Below, in pieces: positions 5,623 through 5,897 of a DNA stretch of 5,897 nt (position 1 is the stretch's first letter; every line of letters starts with the position of its first letter). The position numbers and the translations under genes were made by a program. Origin of the DNA: B1SED10-16 sp046498365 (lineage in GTDB: Bacteria > Desulfobacterota > Desulfobacteria > Desulfobacterales > Desulfosalsimonadaceae); contig JAWOAV010000036.1 of NCBI GenBank assembly GCA_046498365.1, positions 1-5,897 of the forward strand, read 5' to 3'. A model generated the notes under the pieces. The model was not told the origin of the DNA. It ran no database searches and saw only the letters and a program-made list of their open reading frames with translations.

Positions 5623-5705
5623 CGCAACTTCCAAGACGAGGAGGCCATGTCCATGACCCTGGAACTGATACCGTAAATACACTTGGAATACACTTGGAAG
5701 TTGCG
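5623..5705. repeat. 13-bp inverted repeat flanking 57 nt, with an 11-bp direct duplication
   Basis: cgcaacttccaag (5623-5635) has its exact reverse complement at 5693-5705. Just inside the right arm, atacacttgga occurs twice in tandem (5677-5687 and 5688-5698), the second copy overlapping the right arm. The right arm also overlaps the -35 box of the plus-strand promoter candidate at 5701. It could be the ends of a tiny 83-bp element, a regulator-binding pair, or chance; no flanking target-site duplication is evident. Confidence 0.6.
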
Positions 5706-5729
5706 AAAATGGTAAAAAAAGAGTATAGT
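5701..5729 (+). promoter_or_regulatory. Sigma-70-like promoter candidate for the right-edge gene
   Basis: TTGCGA (5701-5706), a 17-nt spacer and TATAGT (5724-5729) give four and five matches to the -35 and -10 consensus boxes at ideal spacing. The start point would be near 5736, leaving a leader of about 85 nt before the ATG at 5820. The -35 box overlaps one arm of the inverted repeat described at 5623-5705. Confidence 0.5.
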
Positions 5730-5804
5730 AAAAGACTGTGCGATGTGCATATAACTTCCTGCGGCCGCCCATGCCAATAGGGATGCAGCGGCGTCGTTTT
5801 TGTT

Positions 5805-5810
5805 AGGAGA
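5805..5810 (+). promoter_or_regulatory. Ribosome-binding site of the possible right-edge gene
   Basis: AGGAGA lies 9 nt before the ATG at 5820. Together with the promoter candidate at 5701-5729, it is the main evidence that the frame opening at 5820 is translated. Confidence 0.45.
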
Positions 5811-5819
5811 CCATTTGTA

Positions 5820-5897
5820 ATGCAGTTTTTGCCGACATTTTTCCGCCTCGATCGAGTCAGGGGACCTTGCTTTCGGTGTATTTTACCGGGATTGGGT
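5820..5897 (+). CDS. Possible start of an unrecognised plus-strand gene (partial, runs off the right edge)
   Basis: An ATG at 5820 opens a frame of 26 codons that stays open to the last base of the window. It begins MQFLPTFFRLDRVRGPCFRC and contains two cysteines three residues apart. I do not recognise the N-terminus, and 26 residues are too few to assign a family or even be sure that it is coding. It has AGGAGA 9 nt upstream and a good promoter candidate about 90 nt further up, and the in-frame stop upstream is at 5778-5780, so a gene start here is plausible. It would be divergent from rubrerythrin. A spurious frame in a non-coding region remains possible. Confidence 0.35.
   Translation, partial: MQFLPTFFRLDRVRGPCFRCILPGLG

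Larger units (their letters stand above)
5254..5819. other. Repeat-rich intergenic region between rubrerythrin and a possible divergent gene
   Basis: No established gene is supported in these 566 nt. The contents from left to right are: a weak minus-strand promoter candidate for rubrerythrin (5301-5329); a possible 40-codon plus-strand ORF (5376-5498) whose second half is made of 18-bp tandem repeats (5425-5496); a long CACAGAG inverted repeat (5500-5577); a short open frame ending at 5676 that may be a gene remnant; a 13-bp inverted repeat (5623-5635 and 5693-5705) with an 11-bp direct duplication; a plus-strand promoter candidate (5701-5729); and a ribosome-binding site (5805-5810). Minus-strand frames of 82 and 156 codons also cross this region. 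They run through the repeat tracts with low-complexity products and have no good start signal, so I regard them as spurious. Confidence 0.6.

Noticed and set aside
5302..5772. Minus-strand open frame of 156 codons upstream of rubrerythrin
   Set aside because: Its sequence is dominated by translated repeats (PHSPLP from the 18-bp array, FSVSSV-type from the CACAGAG element), and it has no convincing ribosome-binding site. It is a typical spurious frame from these repeats.

Overview
The window reads as a chromosomal segment from an anaerobic, Gram-negative bacterium. It carries a tripartite RND efflux pump (which needs an outer membrane) next to a rubrerythrin (typical of anaerobes). Between the genes lie CACAGAG-type interspersed repeats of a kind I remember from Desulfobacterota and some other environmental lineages. 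A sulfate reducer or relative in the former Deltaproteobacteria is my best guess; this is inference and no phylogenetic marker is present.

Left part (1-4374, all minus strand): a compact efflux operon, transcribed right to left. It encodes a periplasmic adaptor (membrane fusion protein, start at 4374), an HAE-1-like RND inner-membrane pump (GTG start at 3155), and the first 22 codons of a small protein (start at 67). That last protein resembles the PG0541-type transporter-associated family and runs off the left edge. The gaps are 4 and 13 nt, and the RND ribosome-binding site lies inside the last codons of the adaptor gene, so the genes are almost certainly co-transcribed and probably translationally coupled. 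No outer-membrane TolC-like channel gene is visible.

Middle (4375-4737): a non-coding gap with a GC-rich hairpin element and one degenerate copy of the CACAGAG/CTCTGTG repeat. Then comes a minus-strand rubrerythrin-like gene (4738-5241): a diiron four-helix domain plus a C-terminal rubredoxin-like Cys4 site. Its helix-C switching glutamate appears to be replaced by isoleucine.

Right part (5242-5897): about 580 nt without a confirmed gene but rich in structure. It holds a weak rbr promoter candidate, four 18-bp tandem units (inside a possible 40-codon plus-strand ORF), a second long CACAGAG inverted repeat, a short open frame that may be a gene remnant, a 13-bp inverted repeat with an 11-bp direct duplication, a good plus-strand sigma-70-like promoter, and at the edge a Shine-Dalgarno plus ATG opening a plus-strand frame that stays open to the last base.

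The coding content is ordinary. The points most worth a second look are the altered rubrerythrin metal site and the dense repeats between rubrerythrin and the possible divergent gene at the right edge. I found no convincing evidence for an undescribed multi-gene system.
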